Below are positions 1 to 8,557 of a stretch of 64,000 nucleotides of DNA, piece after piece. The notes below the pieces were generated by a model. It was given only the letters and a program-made list of their open reading frames with translations, searched no databases and had not been told where the DNA came from. The translations under genes were made by a program, and so were the position numbers. Every line of letters begins with the position of its first letter. Within the stretch, counting starts at the first letter, position 1. The DNA is from Janthinobacterium silvisoli. GTDB lineage: Bacteria > Pseudomonadota > Gammaproteobacteria > Burkholderiales > Burkholderiaceae_D. Location of the stretch: assembly GCF_014200725.1 (NCBI RefSeq), contig NZ_JACHCL010000001.1, positions 2,170,001 through 2,234,000 of the forward strand. The letters run 5' to 3'.

Positions 1-235
1 GACACTGTGCGGCCAGCGCATCAAGGCCGGCCACATCGCTGTAAGCGGCCTCGACTACGCGCTGGGCAAGCTGTCCTGCAGGGCAGTCGCTGGCAGGTTC
101 CAGCACCGCCACCTGATAACCCATGGCTTGCGCCGCCTGGGCAAACATGCGGCCCAGCTGGCCGCCGCCCATTACGCCCAGCCAGGCTGGCGGCGTGGCG
201 GCTGGCAAAATAGGACTGAACTTCGGATTACTCAT
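1..235 (-). CDS. purK: 5-(carboxyamino)imidazole ribonucleotide synthase (PurK), 3' end outside window
   Basis: This is the first 78 residues of PurK; the gene runs off the left edge. PurK is the ATP-dependent cytosolic enzyme that carboxylates aminoimidazole ribonucleotide in purine synthesis and hands its product to PurE. The N-terminal ATP-grasp pre-domain is visible, with GGGQLGRM at residues 23-30 followed by a Rossmann-like strand ending [11 protein letters not shown]. The start is the ATG at 233-235, because the upstream in-frame ATG region is closed by a stop. It lies 10 bases after purE on the same strand, so purC, purE and purK look like one transcript. Confidence 0.93.
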   Translation of the reverse strand, partial: MSNPKFSPILPAATPPAWLGVMGGGQLGRMFAQAAQAMGYQVAVLEPASDCPAGQLAQRVVEAAYSDVAGLDALAAQC

Positions 236-245
236 TCGTGACTCA

Positions 246-749
246 TTATGCAAGCGGCAGTGCCATGGCCTTGGCGGCCTCGGTTTGCGTGACGCGGAAT
301 GCTTCCAGTTTGCCGGCCAGCGCGTCATCGGTGGAAGCGATCATGGCGACCGCCGTTAATGCCGCATTGGCAGCGCCTGCTTCACCGATGGCGAAGGTGG
401 CCACCGGCACACCCTTGGGCATTTGCACGATGGACAGCAGCGAATCTTCACCGCGCAAATACTTCGACGGCACGGGCACGCCCAGCACCGGCACGATGGT
501 CATCGCAGCCACCATGCCAGGCAGATGCGCTGCACCGCCAGCGCCGGCGATGATGGCGCGCAAGCCGCGCGCGCGGGCGCTCTTGGCGTAGGCATACATC
601 TCGTCGGGCATGCGGTGCGCGGAAATGACTTGCGCTTCAAACGGCACGCCAAACTGTTTCAGGATGGCCACCGCGTTTTGCATCACGTCCCAGTCCGAAG
701 ACGAGCCCATGATGATGCCGACCAGCGGCTGTTGTTGCAGATCACTCAT
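246..749 (-). CDS. purE: N5-carboxyaminoimidazole ribonucleotide mutase (PurE, class I)
   Basis: PurE moves the carboxylate of N5-CAIR to carbon 4, making CAIR in de novo purine synthesis. At 167 residues it has the usual length of class I PurE. GSSSDW (15-20), SAHRMP (43-48, including the active-site histidine 45) and the GGAAHLPGM loop (about 71-79) are family signatures, followed by the conserved [18 protein letters not shown] segment. It starts one base after the purC stop and is followed 10 bases on by purK. A tightly packed purC-purE-purK operon is therefore likely. Having PurE together with PurK is the bacterial two-step route. Confidence 0.97.
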   Translation of the reverse strand: MSDLQQQPLVGIIMGSSSDWDVMQNAVAILKQFGVPFEAQVISAHRMPDEMYAYAKSARARGLRAIIAGAGGAAHLPGMVAAMTIVPVLGVPVPSKYLRGEDSLLSIVQMPKGVPVATFAIGEAGAANAALTAVAMIASTDDALAGKLEAFRVTQTEAAKAMALPLA

Positions 750-750
750 C

Positions 751-1644
751 TTATGCCTTCAGCTTTTCGCCCGTCAGGCGCTCGATGGCTTCGAAATACT
801 TGGCCTGGGTTTTGTCGATCACGTCCGCCGGCAGCGCAGGCGCCGGTGCAGTTTTGCCCCAGGTCAACGTTTCCAGGTAATCGCGCACGAATTGCTTGTC
901 GAACGATGGCGGCGACATGCCAGGCTGATACGAGTCAGCAGGCCAGAAGCGCGACGAGTCGGCCGTCAGCACTTCATCCATCAAATGCATCACGCCATTG
1001 TCATCGAGGCCAAATTCAAACTTGGTGTCGGCGATGATGATGCCGCGCGTAGCCGCATAATCGGCAGCCGCTTTATACAGTGCAATGCTGACGTCGCGCA
1101 TCTTGGCAGCCAGTTCGGCACCGATGCGGTTTTCCATTTCGGCAAAGCTGATGTTTTCATCATGCTCGCCCAGATCAGCCTTGGCCGCCGGGGTGAACAG
1201 GGGCTCAGGCAGCTTTTCAGCCTGCTGCAAGCCGGCTGGCAGTTGAATGCCGCAAATGCTGCCCGTATCCTGGTAATCTTTCCAGCCCGAACCGATGATG
1301 TAACCGCGCACCACCGCCTCGACCATGATGGGTTTCAGGCGCTTGGCGACCACGGCACGGCCTTGCACTTGTTCCACTTCCTCAGGCGCCACCACCGATT
1401 CCGGCGCCACGCCCGTCAAATGATTCGGCACGATATGGCCCAGTTTCTCGAACCAGAAGTCGCTCATCTGATTGAGGACCTTGCCCTTGCCTGGAATCGG
1501 CTCGTTCATGACGACATCGAAAGCCGACAGACGGTCGGTGGTGACGATCAGGATCTTGTCGTCGCCGACGGCATAGTTGTCGCGAACCTTGCCGTGGCCC
1601 AGCAATGGCAGGGAATGGATGGAAGTCTGATAGAGGCTGTTCAT
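751..1644 (-). CDS. purC: Phosphoribosylaminoimidazole-succinocarboxamide synthase (SAICAR synthase)
   Basis: PurC joins aspartate to CAIR using ATP, giving SAICAR in purine synthesis. At 297 residues it matches the longer type of SAICAR synthase. GKVRDNY (18-24) and DRLSAFD (37-43) form the nucleotide and substrate-binding N-terminus, and the downstream [12 protein letters not shown] segment is also typical. The start ATG is unusual: no purine-rich ribosome binding site precedes it. The mRNA instead carries TCCTCC about 5 bases upstream, which resembles the anti-Shine-Dalgarno sequence itself. Translation may depend on another feature, or on a start I cannot distinguish. It is the first gene of purCEK and lies downstream of the fba terminator. 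Confidence 0.96.
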   Translation of the reverse strand: MNSLYQTSIHSLPLLGHGKVRDNYAVGDDKILIVTTDRLSAFDVVMNEPIPGKGKVLNQMSDFWFEKLGHIVPNHLTGVAPESVVAPEEVEQVQGRAVVAKRLKPIMVEAVVRGYIIGSGWKDYQDTGSICGIQLPAGLQQAEKLPEPLFTPAAKADLGEHDENISFAEMENRIGAELAAKMRDVSIALYKAAADYAATRGIIIADTKFEFGLDDNGVMHLMDEVLTADSSRFWPADSYQPGMSPPSFDKQFVRDYLETLTWGKTAPAPALPADVIDKTQAKYFEAIERLTGEKLKA

Positions 1645-1675
1645 AGCGGAGGAGGAATGATTTGATGAAACAAAA

Positions 1676-1701
1676 CCGGCAGGCAGGGGCTTGCCTGCCG
1701 G
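1676..1701 (-). terminator. Intrinsic terminator after fba
   Basis: A perfect 10-base-pair stem (1676-1685 with 1692-1701, arms CCGGCAGGCA and TGCCTGCCGG) encloses a 6-base loop. Read on the minus strand it is followed by TTTTGTTT. It sits just after the fba stop codon and before purC. It should end the pgk-pyk-fba transcription, leaving purCEK to its own promoter or to read-through. Confidence 0.75.
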
Positions 1702-1751
1702 TCAAGAATATCGGGCACGGACTGCGTTTGCAGCCCGCTCCAGACAGAATT

Positions 1752-2816
1752 TTACTTCACAATCTGCGACAGCTCGCCGGCCTTGTAGCGCTCAGCCATT
1801 TTTTCCATCGGGATGACCTTGATTTTCGACGCCTGGCCTTCGCAGCCGAACGCCTGGAAGCGGGCGCGCACGATCTGCTCGGCGGCGGCGCGGGCAGGCT
1901 TGAGGAAGTCGCGCGGGTCGAACTTCGATGGGTTTTCAAACAGGAATTTACGCGTCGCTGCCGTCATCGCCAGGCGGATGTCGGTATCGATATTGATCTT
2001 GCGCACGCCGTGACGGATGCCTTCCTGGATTTCTTCTACCGGCACGCCGTAGGTTTCCTTCATGTCACCGCCGAATTCACGGATGATGGCCAGCAATTCC
2101 TGCGGCACCGACGAAGAACCGTGCATCACCAGATGGGTGTTCGGGATGCGCGCGTGGATTTCCTTGATGCGGTCGATGGCCAGGATGTCGCCGGTCGGCT
2201 TGCGGGTAAACTTGTAGGCGCCGTGCGAAGTGCCGATGGCGATCGCCAGCGCGTCGCACTGGGTGCGCTGCACGAAGTCGGCAGCTTGGGCCACATCGGT
2301 CAGCAATTGTTCGCGCGTCATGGTGCCGTCGGCGCCATGACCGTCTTCCTTGTCGCCCTTCATGGTTTCCAGCGAACCGAGCACGCCCAGTTCCGCTTCC
2401 ACCGTCACGCCGATGGCGTGCGAGAATTTCACCACTTCACGCGACACGTCCACATTGTATTCGTAGGAAGCGACCGACTTGCCATCGGCTTCCAGCGAAC
2501 CGTCCATCATCACGGACGTGAAGCCCGAGCGGATGGCGGCCATGCAGACGGCTGGCGACTGGCCATGGTCTTGATGCATGACAACAGGAATGTGTGGATA
2601 GGCTTCGACAGCGGCGTCGATCAGGTGGCGCAAAAACGCTTCGCCAGCGTACTTGCGCGCGCCAGCCGACGCTTGCATGATCACCGGGCTGTTGAGCGCA
2701 TCGGCGGCAGCCATGATGGCTTGCACTTGCTCCAGGTTATTGACGTTGAAAGCAGGGATGCCATAACCGTTTTCGGCGGCATGGTCCAGCAATTGACGCA
2801 TGGATACGAGAGACAT
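1752..2816 (-). CDS. fba: Fructose-bisphosphate aldolase, class II
   Basis: This is the zinc-dependent aldolase that cleaves fructose 1,6-bisphosphate to glyceraldehyde 3-phosphate and dihydroxyacetone phosphate, and runs in reverse in gluconeogenesis. At 354 residues it has the length of the Calvin-cycle/beta-proteobacterial subgroup (also named CbbA). HQDHG carries the catalytic aspartate and a zinc histidine. VEAELG, SHGAYK, HGSSS and KINIDTD supply further zinc and phosphate contacts. The start ATG has GGAG seven bases upstream. It follows pyk with a 178-base gap that may hold a promoter, and it ends at a strong terminator. Confidence 0.96.
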   Translation of the reverse strand: MSLVSMRQLLDHAAENGYGIPAFNVNNLEQVQAIMAAADALNSPVIMQASAGARKYAGEAFLRHLIDAAVEAYPHIPVVMHQDHGQSPAVCMAAIRSGFTSVMMDGSLEADGKSVASYEYNVDVSREVVKFSHAIGVTVEAELGVLGSLETMKGDKEDGHGADGTMTREQLLTDVAQAADFVQRTQCDALAIAIGTSHGAYKFTRKPTGDILAIDRIKEIHARIPNTHLVMHGSSSVPQELLAIIREFGGDMKETYGVPVEEIQEGIRHGVRKINIDTDIRLAMTAATRKFLFENPSKFDPRDFLKPARAAAEQIVRARFQAFGCEGQASKIKVIPMEKMAERYKAGELSQIVK

Positions 2817-2994
2817 GGTAATACTCCAGAGAACAATAGAAACTGTTGCAGCGCTTCGCGGCTGATGGCCGCGCCGGCGCCTGATTTAATAGAACGTCCA
2901 ACAAACTGTTCAGGGCTAGGCGCGTTGCCGAAGGCAGTACGACTAGTACGACAAGGCAATGCAACAACACCCTGGACTGTTTGTTCGGCGTTCT

Positions 2995-4443
2995 TTAATG
3001 GAATTCGCCTACTTTTACTATCTTCAAGGCATTCGTGCCACCGGCCTGCCCCATCGGCTCACCCCAGGTGACGACGATCAGGTCGCCCTTTTTCACGGTA
3101 CCGTTGCCAACAAGCAAATCTTCCGCCTGCCTCAGCACTTGTTCGCTCGGTGCGTCCTGCAGCAGATGATACGCCCGCACATTGCGGTACAGCGCCGCCT
3201 TGCGCAAGGTTGTGACGCTAGGCGTCAGCGCAAAGATGGGTGTGTCGATGCTGTGGCGGCTCATCCACAGGGCGGTGGAACCCGATTCCGTCAGCGCCAC
3301 GATGGCTTTCACGCGCAAATGGTGGGCGGTAAACAGCGCGCCATAGGCAATCGACTGGTCGATGCGGGTAAACGTGACGTTGAGAAAATCAGCGTCGAGC
3401 TTGTTGTATTCGGACTGCTCCGCTTCCACGCAGATGGCGGCCATCATTTCCACCGTCTCGATCGGGTATTTGCCGGAAGCCGTTTCCGCCGAGGTCATCA
3501 CGGCGTCCGTGCCATCGAGCACGGCATTGGCCACGTCGGACACTTCGGCGCGGGTCGGCACGGCGTTGACGATCATCGATTCCATCATTTGCGTGGCCGT
3601 GATCGCCAGCTTGTTCGAGGCGCGCGCCATCTTGATCATGCGCTTTTGCAAGGCCGGCACAGCCGCATTGCCCACTTCCACCGCCAGGTCGCCACGCGCC
3701 ACCATGATGCCATCCGAGGCATCGAGGATTTCCTGCAGCGCAGGAATCGCTTCGGCGCGCTCGATCTTGGCGATCATCATCGGCTTGTGGTGGAACGGTT
3801 CGCCGGCGATATTGGCCAGCTGGCGCGCCATTTCCATATCGGTCGCGCTTTTCGGGAAGGAAATGGCCAGATAGTCAGCCTGGAAACTCATGGCCGTCTT
3901 GATGTCTTCCATATCCTTGGCCGTCAGCGCCGACGCCGTCAAGCCACCGCCCTGGCGGTTGATGCCCTTGTTGTTCGACAACTCACCGCCGATTTTGACC
4001 GTCGTGTGGATTTCGCTGCCGTGGATGCGCTCGACGATCAGCACGATCAAGCCGTCATTGAGCAGCAGCACATCATGCTTGTGCAAGTCGCGCGGCAAGG
4101 CCTTGTAGTCGAGGCCGACGCGCTCCTGGTTGCCCAGTTCGCCATTCTCGCCCCACTTGGCGTCGAGTATGAACTTGTCACCTGCTTCGAGTTGGATGCG
4201 GCTGTTTTCAAACTTGCCGACACGAATCTTCGGACCTTGCATATCGGCCATGATAGCCACTTCGCGGCCGCATTCGGCAGCCGCCTGGCGCACCAGCGCC
4301 GCGCGGTCGATATGGTCTTGCGCCTTGCCGTGGGAAAAATTGAGCCGCACCACATCGACGCCCGCTCGTATCATCTTGACCAGGATATCGAAGTTGGTCG
4401 AGGCGGGGCCGATGGTTGCTACGATTTTTGTACCGCGTGGCAT
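2995..4443 (-). CDS. pyk: Pyruvate kinase
   Basis: Pyruvate kinase transfers phosphate from phosphoenolpyruvate to ADP, the last step of glycolysis. The 482-residue length and the opening KIVATIGPAS are typical. RLNFSHG (33-39) is the substrate-binding segment, and MVARGDLAVEVG plus TQMMESM are the active-site lid and catalytic region. The C-terminal part from about 360 is the allosteric domain. The start is preceded by AAGGA. The gene lies between pgk and fba, all on the minus strand, so lower glycolysis is grouped here. Whether it corresponds to the PykA or PykF type cannot be decided by eye. Confidence 0.96.
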   Translation of the reverse strand: MPRGTKIVATIGPASTNFDILVKMIRAGVDVVRLNFSHGKAQDHIDRAALVRQAAAECGREVAIMADMQGPKIRVGKFENSRIQLEAGDKFILDAKWGENGELGNQERVGLDYKALPRDLHKHDVLLLNDGLIVLIVERIHGSEIHTTVKIGGELSNNKGINRQGGGLTASALTAKDMEDIKTAMSFQADYLAISFPKSATDMEMARQLANIAGEPFHHKPMMIAKIERAEAIPALQEILDASDGIMVARGDLAVEVGNAAVPALQKRMIKMARASNKLAITATQMMESMIVNAVPTRAEVSDVANAVLDGTDAVMTSAETASGKYPIETVEMMAAICVEAEQSEYNKLDADFLNVTFTRIDQSIAYGALFTAHHLRVKAIVALTESGSTALWMSRHSIDTPIFALTPSVTTLRKAALYRNVRAYHLLQDAPSEQVLRQAEDLLVGNGTVKKGDLIVVTWGEPMGQAGGTNALKIVKVGEFH

Positions 4444-4525
4444 AGGATTCCTTATGCGCCAAACAAGACGCTAAACAAGACGCTAACTAAGCAAGGCCAG
4501 GCGGCGACACCGCCCGGCAAGGTAA

Positions 4526-4549
4526 AAGCGCAGCGGTCAGGCTGCGCTT
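4526..4549 (-). terminator. Stem-loop after pgk, probable terminator
   Basis: A perfect 9-base-pair stem (AAGCGCAGC with GCTGCGCTT) encloses a 6-base loop in the pgk-pyk gap. On the minus strand the stem is followed by TTTTACC, a short U-tract. It probably reduces read-through from pgk into pyk. The weak tract makes full termination uncertain. Confidence 0.5.
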
Positions 4550-4575
4550 GGTACTGTTCTGTTACGTCGTGCGCC

Positions 4576-5787
4576 TTAAGCGGCGCGCTGCATCAGGATT
4601 TCCACGGCCGGTAAAGTCTTGCCTTCCAGGAACTCCAGGAAAGCGCCGCCGCCCGTCGAGATATAGCTGATCTTGTCGGTGATATCGTATTTGGCAATCG
4701 CCGCCAGGGTGTCGCCGCCGCCAGCGATCGAGAAAGCGCTCGATTCGGCAATCGCCAGCGCCAAGGTCTTGGTGCCGTTGCCGAACTGGTCGAATTCGAA
4801 CACGCCGACCGGGCCATTCCAGACGATGGTGCCGGCAGCCTTGATCTGCTGCGCCAGCAGGGCCGCTGTTTTCGGGCCGATATCGAGGATCATGTCGTCG
4901 TCCGCCACGTCGGCCACATCTTTCACCGTTGCAACTGCCGTCGGCGAGAATTCCTTGGCGCACACGACATCGACTGGAATCGGCACTTGCGCGCCGCGCT
5001 TGGCCATGATGTCGATGATGGCCTTGGCTTCGTCGACCAGTTCCGCTTCCACCAGCGACTTGCCGATATTCAAGCCAACGGCTTTCATGAAGGTATTGGC
5101 GATGCCGCCGCCGACGATCAGGTTATCGACCTTGTCGGACAGCGCTTTCAGGATGGTCAGCTTGCTCGATACTTTCGAGCCAGCAACGATGGCCAGCAGC
5201 GGACGGGCCGGAGCGTGCAGCGCTTTCCCCAGGGCGTCGAGTTCGGCAGCCAGCAATGGGCCGGCGCAAGCGATTGGGGCGAACTTGGCGATGCCGTGCG
5301 TCGAAGCTTCGGCGCGGTGGGCCGTGCCAAACGCGTCATTGACGTAGATATCGCACAGCTTGGCCATTTTTTGCGCCAGTTCATCGCTGTTTTTCTTTTC
5401 GCCCTTGTTGACGCGCACGTTTTCCAGCAATACCACTTGGCCGGCCGCGAGGTTTTCCAGGCCCGCGCCATCGACCCAGTTTTGTTTCAATTCCACTGGC
5501 TGACCCAGCAGTTCGGACAAGCGGGCGGCCACTGGCGCCAGGCTGTCTTCGGACTTGAATTCGCCTTCCGTCGGACGGCCCATATGCGAGGTCACCATCA
5601 CGGCAGCGCCAGCAGCGGCGGCCGCACGAATGGCGGGCACCGAAGCGCGGATGCGCGTATCTTCGGTAATCTTGCCACTGTCATCTTGCGGAACGTTCAG
5701 GTCGGCGCGGATAAAGACGCGCTTGCCTTGCAGTGCATTTTGGGCGATCAAATCTTGCAGACGGACGAAGTTGAGAACAGCTGACAT
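4576..5787 (-). CDS. pgk: Phosphoglycerate kinase
   Basis: Pgk transfers phosphate from 1,3-bisphosphoglycerate to ADP in glycolysis and runs in reverse in gluconeogenesis. The product is 403 residues from the ATG at 5785-5787. An open frame continues 86 codons further upstream, but that part has no Pgk similarity, while the chosen start gives the usual MSAVLNF..RLQDL opening. RADLNVP (27-33) is the substrate-binding signature, and TSHMGRP and the C-terminal [14 protein letters not shown] glycine loop are also present. It heads the pgk-pyk-fba run. The 451-base region upstream, shared with the divergent zinc-finger gene, should contain its promoter. Confidence 0.96.
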   Translation of the reverse strand: MSAVLNFVRLQDLIAQNALQGKRVFIRADLNVPQDDSGKITEDTRIRASVPAIRAAAAAGAAVMVTSHMGRPTEGEFKSEDSLAPVAARLSELLGQPVELKQNWVDGAGLENLAAGQVVLLENVRVNKGEKKNSDELAQKMAKLCDIYVNDAFGTAHRAEASTHGIAKFAPIACAGPLLAAELDALGKALHAPARPLLAIVAGSKVSSKLTILKALSDKVDNLIVGGGIANTFMKAVGLNIGKSLVEAELVDEAKAIIDIMAKRGAQVPIPVDVVCAKEFSPTAVATVKDVADVADDDMILDIGPKTAALLAQQIKAAGTIVWNGPVGVFEFDQFGNGTKTLALAIAESSAFSIAGGGDTLAAIAKYDITDKISYISTGGGAFLEFLEGKTLPAVEILMQRAA

Positions 5788-6238
5788 GGCGATCCAGATG
5801 ACGAGTGGAAGGAAGTGCGCTATTTTACCGCAAGCACCAGACCAAATCGCCGATTTGTCCGGGATTACTGAAAAACATACAACAAAGACAATTTCATAAA
5901 AAAATGCCTGGGTACGCGCTATCGTTTGCAACATGTCATCAGGCGCGATGATGCGCTTGATACGCATGGACAGGGCCACGCGGCTACTGTGGTACGGGCA
6001 CAACAATACTTCGCAGAGCACAGGCAGACAGGAAAGTGGCCCCATCCTCGGACAATCGGGTATCCCGGCGCCGCCGATGGCGTATAGTCAGGCCCAGCCG
6101 CCTGCCAGTGGAAGCTTATCAAAGCTGCCATTTCAGCCATGATTTTTGCTGCCTGCCCGAATCCGTTAAAATCTAGCCTTGGCAGTAGCCGATTCTCCCT
6201 AACGATATCCCCAACACAGCCTCACGGAGCATGACAAG
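5788..6238. other. 451-base intergenic region between divergent pgk and zinc-finger gene
   Basis: I see no convincing gene here. The short open frames on both strands lack ribosome binding sites and recognisable sequence. The part next to pgk is AT-rich (about 5860-5910, with an A7 run) and probably holds the pgk promoter. Near the other end, TTGCTG at about 6149 followed about 15 bases later by TAAAAT could be a promoter for the zinc-finger gene. No riboswitch or RNA gene was recognised. Confidence 0.5.
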
Positions 6239-6433
6239 ATGACACACACCACCCAGCCAGCGGTCGAACTCGACGGTAAAGACCTGCCTGCCCACTGCCC
6301 TAACCCGGCCATGCCGCTGTGGTCGTCGCATCCGCGCGTGTTTCTGGAGTTCAATAAAGATGGCGTGGCCAAATGCCCATACTGCGGCACGGCCTACACG
6401 CTGAAGGAAGGCGCCAGCGCCGGCCATCATTAA
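6239..6433 (+). CDS. Zinc-finger domain protein (zf-CHCC, NDUFS6-like)
   Basis: This is a small cytosolic protein of 64 residues with a C-H-C-C zinc-binding pattern: one cysteine in HCPNP, a histidine in SSHPRVFL, and the CPYCG pair near residue 48. This is the short bacterial zf-CHCC family, related to the zinc domain of the mitochondrial complex I subunit NDUFS6. Its bacterial function is not established. Start and length are well supported by an upstream GGAG and by a terminator directly downstream. It appears to be transcribed alone. Confidence 0.85.
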   Translation: MTHTTQPAVELDGKDLPAHCPNPAMPLWSSHPRVFLEFNKDGVAKCPYCGTAYTLKEGASAGHH

Positions 6434-6440
6434 TCGCCAG

Positions 6441-6475
6441 ACGGCGCGCCCACTAAACAGCGCGCCGTTTTTATT
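6441..6475 (+). terminator. Intrinsic terminator after zinc-finger gene
   Basis: A 9-base-pair perfect stem (6441-6449 with 6460-6468, arms ACGGCGCGC and GCGCGCCGT) with a 10-base loop is followed by TTTTTATTT. It lies 8 bases after the stop codon and is a clear rho-independent terminator. Confidence 0.85.
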
Positions 6476-6513
6476 TGCAGCCCAGCACTGAAGCTCGCAA
6501 GAGCGGAGTCCCC

Positions 6514-6939
6514 ATGAAAAGTCTGAAGGAATTAAATGGCAGCGCCGCCGAAGTGGAAGCGGCCTTCTACGATGCGCTCAACCGCGCCGATCTCGAAGCG
6601 CTGATGGCGCTGTGGGCCGATGATGAAGAGATCGTCTGCATCCACCCAGGCGGCGTGCGCCTGATCGGGCATGCGGCCATCCGCGCCTCGTGGGCCAGCA
6701 TCCTGACCGGCGGCGGCCTGCATATCGTGCCGGTGCAACTGCATGAAACGCATAATCTGATGAGTTCGATACACACGGTGATCGAAGGCGTCACCACCGG
6801 CGATAACGGTCCAGAACATTTGCTGGCGAGCAATGTGTACATCAAGACCCCACGCGGCTGGCGCATCGTGCTGCATCACGCCTCGATCGCACCGGGCGGC
6901 GCGCCGGCCGATAACGCAGGAGCGCAGATACTCCATTAA
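6514..6939 (+). CDS. NTF2-like / SnoaL-like protein (nuclear transport factor 2 family)
   Basis: This 141-residue protein has the cone-shaped NTF2-like fold pattern: an N-terminal helix (VEAAFYDALNRADLEALMALWADDEEIVCIHPGG), then IGHAAIRASWASIL and a strand-rich C-terminal half ending GWRIVLHHAS. Family members are either small enzymes or ligand-binding domains, and the substrate cannot be told from sequence. The start at 6514 is preferred because GCGGAG lies just upstream. It ends 9 bases before the YheT-like hydrolase gene, suggesting co-transcription with it and with the next gene. Confidence 0.82.
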   Translation: MKSLKELNGSAAEVEAAFYDALNRADLEALMALWADDEEIVCIHPGGVRLIGHAAIRASWASILTGGGLHIVPVQLHETHNLMSSIHTVIEGVTTGDNGPEHLLASNVYIKTPRGWRIVLHHASIAPGGAPADNAGAQILH

Positions 6940-6948
6940 GCTTCACCC

Positions 6949-7962
6949 ATGAATTACATTTCCCCGCTCTGGTTGCCCAACGGCCATTTGCAAACGATTT
7001 ATCCGGCCATGTGCATCAGCAAGCCCAAGGTAGCCTTCCGGCGCGAGCGCTGGACGGCGCCCGATGGCGACTTTGTCGATGTGGACCTGGTCGATGGCCA
7101 GCCGGGTCTGCCCTTCGTGGTGCTGTTCCACGGTCTGGAAGGCTCGTCGAACAGCCATTACGCACGGGCATTGATGGCCGAAGTGGCGGCGCGCGGCTGG
7201 TCGGGCGCGGTACCGCATTTTCGCGGCTGCTCGGGCGAGGCCAATCTGGCTCCCCGCTTCTACCATTCCGGCGATGCGCAGGAAGTGGACTGGGTGCTGC
7301 GCAAGCTGCATCCGCGCGCCACCGGGAAATTTTACGCAGCCGGCGTCTCGCTGGGCGGCAACGCCCTGCTGTGCTGGCTGGGCCAGTCGCAGCATGCGGC
7401 CGACATCGTCGATGCGGCTGGCGCCGTTTCCGCCCCGCTGGACCTGGCGCAAGGCGGCAAGGCCCTGTCCACGGGTGCCAACCGGCTATATACGCGCATG
7501 TTCTTGCGTACCCTGAAACCAAAATGCCTGGCCAAGCTGGAACAGTTTCCCGGCTTGTTTGCGCGCGAGACCATGCTGGCTGCGCGCAATTTGCATGATT
7601 TCGACAATGTCGTCACGGCGCCGCTGCATGGCTACCGCGACGCCGACGATTACTGGGACCGCGCCAGCGCCAAACACGTGTTGCACGACATCACCGTACC
7701 CACCCTGGTGCTGAACGCCCGCAATGACCCATTCTTGCCGGGACGCTATCTGCCCGAGAGCGCCTCATCCAGGGTACAGCTTGACTATCCGCACCACGGC
7801 GGCCACGTCGGCTTTGCCGCCGGCAAGCTGCCTGGACGCCTCGATTGGCTGCCACAGCGGCTGATCCACTTTTTTGAAGAGGCCAGCGGCGCGCCATCAG
7901 CCAAACAAAGCTGTCACGCTGACGCAAAACACCCCCACACGGAACACAGTTTACATGGATGA
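6949..7962 (+). CDS. YheT-family alpha/beta hydrolase
   Basis: This 337-residue cytosolic alpha/beta hydrolase belongs to the YheT group of predicted esterases of unknown substrate. The opening SPLWLPNGHLQTIYP is the group hallmark. FHGLEG (60-65) forms the oxyanion region. GVSLGGN carries the nucleophile serine 134, NARNDPFLP the acid, and HHGGHVGF the catalytic histidine. The C-terminal 20 residues are extra and polar. The last 8 bases overlap the start of the next gene (ATGGATGA), so the two are translationally coupled. Confidence 0.9.
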   Translation: MNYISPLWLPNGHLQTIYPAMCISKPKVAFRRERWTAPDGDFVDVDLVDGQPGLPFVVLFHGLEGSSNSHYARALMAEVAARGWSGAVPHFRGCSGEANLAPRFYHSGDAQEVDWVLRKLHPRATGKFYAAGVSLGGNALLCWLGQSQHAADIVDAAGAVSAPLDLAQGGKALSTGANRLYTRMFLRTLKPKCLAKLEQFPGLFARETMLAARNLHDFDNVVTAPLHGYRDADDYWDRASAKHVLHDITVPTLVLNARNDPFLPGRYLPESASSRVQLDYPHHGGHVGFAAGKLPGRLDWLPQRLIHFFEEASGAPSAKQSCHADAKHPHTEHSLHG

Positions 7963-8557
7963 ACTCGTCAAACAGGCGCTGACCAAATGGCCGAATGTAC
8001 CCCACTGCTACGGCTGGCTGGGCCTGGACGCGCGCGGCCACTGGCGCATGCGCGACCAGCGCGCGCAGCAATTGCAGCTGCCCGGCGACAAGATCGTCCA
8101 TGCCGCCTTGCTGGGCTTTATCAACCGCAATTATGGACACGATGAACGGGGCTGCTGGTTTTTCCAGAATGGCCCGCAGCGCGTCTATCTGAACCTGGAA
8201 GCGACTCCCTATATCGCCCGCAGCGACCCGCAGCACGGATTCTTGCTGCAAACGGGTACGGCGCTGGAGCATATCGACGCAGCATATCTGTGCGACAACG
8301 GCGCCCTGATCCTGCATGGTGGCGAGATCGTTGCCCAGCTCGATGACCGCGACCTGGCCCACGTACTGCCAGCGCTGCGCCTGGCTGGCCAGAGCGTCAC
8401 CGATGATGGCTTGCTGGCCTGGCTGGCAGATGGCAAGCCAGCGTTGACCTTATTGCATGCGGAAAAAGAGATCAGCGTGCAGCCGCTGGCCCATGCCACG
8501 ATGGCCCAGTATTTCGGTTTCCAGCAAGCGCCGCAACCTGGCCTGCCATCATCATGA
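7955..8557 (+). CDS. Conserved hypothetical protein, DUF2946-like family
   Basis: I recognise this as a beta-proteobacterial conserved protein, from memory of the DUF2946 type, with the opening KWPNVPHCYGWLGLDARGHWRMRD. No biochemical role is known. The 200-residue product has no signal peptide or membrane segment. It is rich in aromatic and charged residues, with a FINRNYGHDERGCWFFQNGPQRVYL core, and looks like a compact soluble protein. The start overlaps the preceding hydrolase by 8 bases. It converges with the M48 protease gene, sharing 6 bases at the stops. The family name should be confirmed by a Pfam search. Confidence 0.75.
   Translation: MDELVKQALTKWPNVPHCYGWLGLDARGHWRMRDQRAQQLQLPGDKIVHAALLGFINRNYGHDERGCWFFQNGPQRVYLNLEATPYIARSDPQHGFLLQTGTALEHIDAAYLCDNGALILHGGEIVAQLDDRDLAHVLPALRLAGQSVTDDGLLAWLADGKPALTLLHAEKEISVQPLAHATMAQYFGFQQAPQPGLPSS

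Noticed and set aside
2959-4614. 551-codon plus-strand open frame antisense to pyk
   Set aside because: Composition is shadow-like, and pyruvate kinase on the minus strand accounts for the region.
5933-6142. 69-codon plus-strand open frame in the pgk/zinc-finger gap
   Set aside because: No ribosome binding site, no recognisable sequence, and it overlaps the likely pgk promoter area.
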